Assembly (NCBI RefSeq): GCF_000176915.2
Contig: NC_014844.1
Coordinates: 1,240,001-1,304,000, forward strand
From: Pseudodesulfovibrio aespoeensis Aspo-2
GTDB taxonomy: Bacteria > Desulfobacterota > Desulfovibrionia > Desulfovibrionales > Desulfovibrionaceae
Direction of reading: 5' to 3'
Length of the DNA: 64,000 bases
This document shows, one piece after another, positions 62,277-64,000 of this stretch (within the stretch, counting starts at the first letter, position 1; each line of letters opens with the position of its first letter). The notes beneath the pieces are model-generated. The model saw only the letters and a program-made list of their open reading frames with translations. It ran no database searches and was not told where the DNA came from. The position numbers and the translations under genes were made by a program.

Positions 62277-63212
62277 ATGAACGATACGCCAACCCCAAAA
62301 AAGCCCCGGAACGCGCCGGGTGCACTCAGCAACGCTGCCATTGGCCGGATATTCACCCTGCCCGGGCAGGCGGTGTCCGTGCTGGTGCTCGTGGTGCCGC
62401 TGCTGGTGGCCCTGTACATGAGCTTCACGGACTGGTCCCCAACGCGAGGGGCGCTCTTCGACGCCGGGTTCGTCGGGTTCGAGAATTACAGCGAGCTGCT
62501 CATCTGGGACACGCGTTTTCTCTTCGCGGTGCTGCGCACCTTTCTCCTCTCCGTGGTCTGTCTCAGTCTCGAATTCGTCTTCGGCCTCGGGCTGGCCGTG
62601 CTTTTCCTTCGCAGGTTCCGGGGAACATCTCTGCTGTTTTCGGCCTTTCTCACGCCCATGATGATCCTGCCGGTGGTCGTGGGGTACATTTTCTGGATGC
62701 TCTTCCAGTCCAACGGCCCCATCAACCAGATGATCGAGTTCGTGTTCGGGGCCGAGGCCACCGTGGAGTGGTTCCGCAGCTCAACCACGGCCATCATCGC
62801 GGTGATCGTCACCGAGGTCTGGCACTGGACGCCGCTGTTCTTCCTGATCCTGCTCTCGGGCCTCAACGCCGTGCCCGAGAACCCGGTCAGGGCGGCGGTC
62901 ATTCTGGGGGCCAGCCCGCGCCAGGTCTTCTGGCGGGTGGTCATGCCCACCCTCAAGCCGGTGATCATCGTGGCTTTTGTCATCCGCTCCATGGAGATCA
63001 TCAAGCTCTTTGACGAGGTCTTCATGCTCACCCGGGGCGGGCCGGGGTCTGCCACCGAAACGATCAGCCTCTATATCTACAAGCTGGCTTTCAACGATTT
63101 CCAACTGGCCTACGGGGCCGCCGCCGCGTTTCTCGTGCTCGTCGGCTCCCTGCTGCTGGTTCATCTTCTGCTCGCCCCGGTGCGGGACCAGCTCCTGGAG
63201 GTGGAGCGCTGA
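62277..63212 (+). CDS. ABC transporter permease (MalF/UgpA type)
   Basis: A 311-residue permease with six helices and the EAA loop (ENPVRAAVILGASPRQVFWRV in part: AAVILGASPRQVFW). MalF/UgpA-like features include the segment LYMSFTDWSPTRGALFD after helix 1 and the SLYIYKLAFNDF end. Start at 62277 follows AAAGGA; the ATG at 62256 is less likely. Its stop overlaps the next gene's ATG (TGATG). Confidence 0.92.
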   Translation: MNDTPTPKKPRNAPGALSNAAIGRIFTLPGQAVSVLVLVVPLLVALYMSFTDWSPTRGALFDAGFVGFENYSELLIWDTRFLFAVLRTFLLSVVCLSLEFVFGLGLAVLFLRRFRGTSLLFSAFLTPMMILPVVVGYIFWMLFQSNGPINQMIEFVFGAEATVEWFRSSTTAIIAVIVTEVWHWTPLFFLILLSGLNAVPENPVRAAVILGASPRQVFWRVVMPTLKPVIIVAFVIRSMEIIKLFDEVFMLTRGGPGSATETISLYIYKLAFNDFQLAYGAAAAFLVLVGSLLLVHLLLAPVRDQLLEVER

Positions 63213-64000
63213 TGCATGACAAGAAACTCTCCCCGCTGCAAACGGTCATCTTGATGCTGGCCCTGGCTATCGTCCTCTTCCCGGTCTTCTGGATTCTGAT
63301 GACGGCCATCAAGCCGCCCACGGACTGGAACGCCTCGCCCGCCATCTGGATTCCGTCCGAGCCGACCCTGGTCAACTTCCAGACCCTGTTCGACCCCGAC
63401 GCCCTGGGCAAGTATGGTGTCGGCGGGGTCAGCCAGCCCGCCACCAAGGCCGTGCTCGGCTCGCTCTTGGCGACCATCGTTGCCACGACCCTGTCGGTGG
63501 TCATCGGTCTGTTCTCGGCCATCGGCATCTCGCGATACGGCAACGGCGGCAAGGCCACGCCCCTGATCATCCTCTCGGGCCGGATGTTTCCGCCAGCGGC
63601 CATCGCGGTGCCGTTCGTCATTATCTTCTCCAACGTCGGACTCATCGACAGCTATGTCGGGCTCATCGCCATCTATGTGGCCGTGACCCTGCCGTTCTCC
63701 ACCTGGATGCTCAAGAGCTTCGTGGACGACTTGCCGCGCGAGATCGAGGAAGCGGCCATGATCGACGGTCGCTCCAAGCTCATGGCGCACCTGACCGTGA
63801 CCATCCCCCTGATCAAGGGCGGGCTGTTCGCCACGACCATGTTCATCTTCATCCTCAACTGGTCGGAATTCATGTTCGCCCTGGTCCTCTCCTATACCGA
63901 TGTCAGCACCATCCCGGTGCAACTCGCCAAGTACGTGACCGCAACGGCCGGCACCCTCTACGGCGTCCAGGCCGCCCTGGCCGTCCTGGCCATGGTTCCG
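63212..64000 (+). CDS. ABC transporter permease (MalG/UgpE type), 3' end outside window
   Basis: The first 263 codons are present; the gene runs off the right edge. Hydrophobic helices and the MalG-type EAA loop (EIEEAAMIDGRSKLMAHLTV, quoted to 20) are clear, as is FPVFWILMTAIKPP near the start. It overlaps the previous permease stop by two bases and completes the importer's membrane part. The matching ATPase is expected beyond 64000. Confidence 0.92.
   Translation, partial: MHDKKLSPLQTVILMLALAIVLFPVFWILMTAIKPPTDWNASPAIWIPSEPTLVNFQTLFDPDALGKYGVGGVSQPATKAVLGSLLATIVATTLSVVIGLFSAIGISRYGNGGKATPLIILSGRMFPPAAIAVPFVIIFSNVGLIDSYVGLIAIYVAVTLPFSTWMLKSFVDDLPREIEEAAMIDGRSKLMAHLTVTIPLIKGGLFATTMFIFILNWSEFMFALVLSYTDVSTIPVQLAKYVTATAGTLYGVQAALAVLAMVP

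Overview
The window looks like a GC-rich chromosome segment from a motile, Gram-negative anaerobe of the Desulfovibrio/Pseudodesulfovibrio type. This is inference from gene content: a DASS-type and a SulP-type anion transporter, a NifX-family protein beside a sigma-54 activator, many two-component systems, a compact flagellar filament/hook operon, TonB and RND envelope systems, and PAS domains carrying cysteine clusters. No rRNA, intact tRNA or CRISPR array was found. All positions come from reading the sequence; no database search was run.

Layout. 1-3152 (minus): a sigma-54-type activator (1707-3152) with a NifX-like protein, facing a near-consensus sigma-54 promoter (1209-1223) that reads into a degenerate receiver, a CBS-pair protein and a DASS transporter cut by the left edge. 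3575-6859 (plus): a cation P-type ATPase and an arsenate-reductase/LMW-phosphatase-like protein. 6930-9000 (minus): a single-domain receiver and a SulP transporter. 9239-11452 (plus): an ArsR regulator, a tiny overlapping ORF and an ABC-2 exporter. 11510-16213 (minus): a tightly packed operon of response regulator, TonB-dependent receptor, YfiR-like protein and histidine kinase. 16466-25530 (plus): flagellin, an ECF-like sigma factor, FlgD, FlgE, FlgK, FlgL and FliD. 25556-34294: a CpxA/CpxR-like pair divergent from an outer-membrane factor, fusion protein, RND pump and CpxP/Spy-like lipoprotein, with a perfect CpxR-type box in between. 34441-36453: a chemoreceptor.

36.7-54.1 kb is visibly less GC-rich and starts next to a 22-base relic of a tRNA 3' end, so it is probably a genomic island. 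It holds an unusual export locus: a TolC-like protein, a MacA-like fusion protein with an N-terminal PAS domain, a MacB-like ATPase and permease as separate proteins, then two exported alpha/beta hydrolases (one with a tautomerase-like domain) and a lipoprotein. Three small secreted proteins, a membrane-anchored HSL-type esterase and a 1150-residue lipobox-bearing 7TMR hybrid kinase follow. Three promoter regions in this block share a direct repeat of TTCACGT that nothing annotated here explains.

54372-64000 returns to core-like composition: an NtrC-type regulator and PAS kinase-receiver (minus) diverge from a sigma-54-like promoter driving a glutamine-synthetase-like ligase, a C45-type amidohydrolase/acyltransferase and an ABC importer with a Tat-exported binding protein and two permeases. 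The window ends inside the second permease. The last region reads as a regulated uptake and gamma-glutamylation pathway for an amine- or amide-type compound; the substrate cannot be told from sequence.
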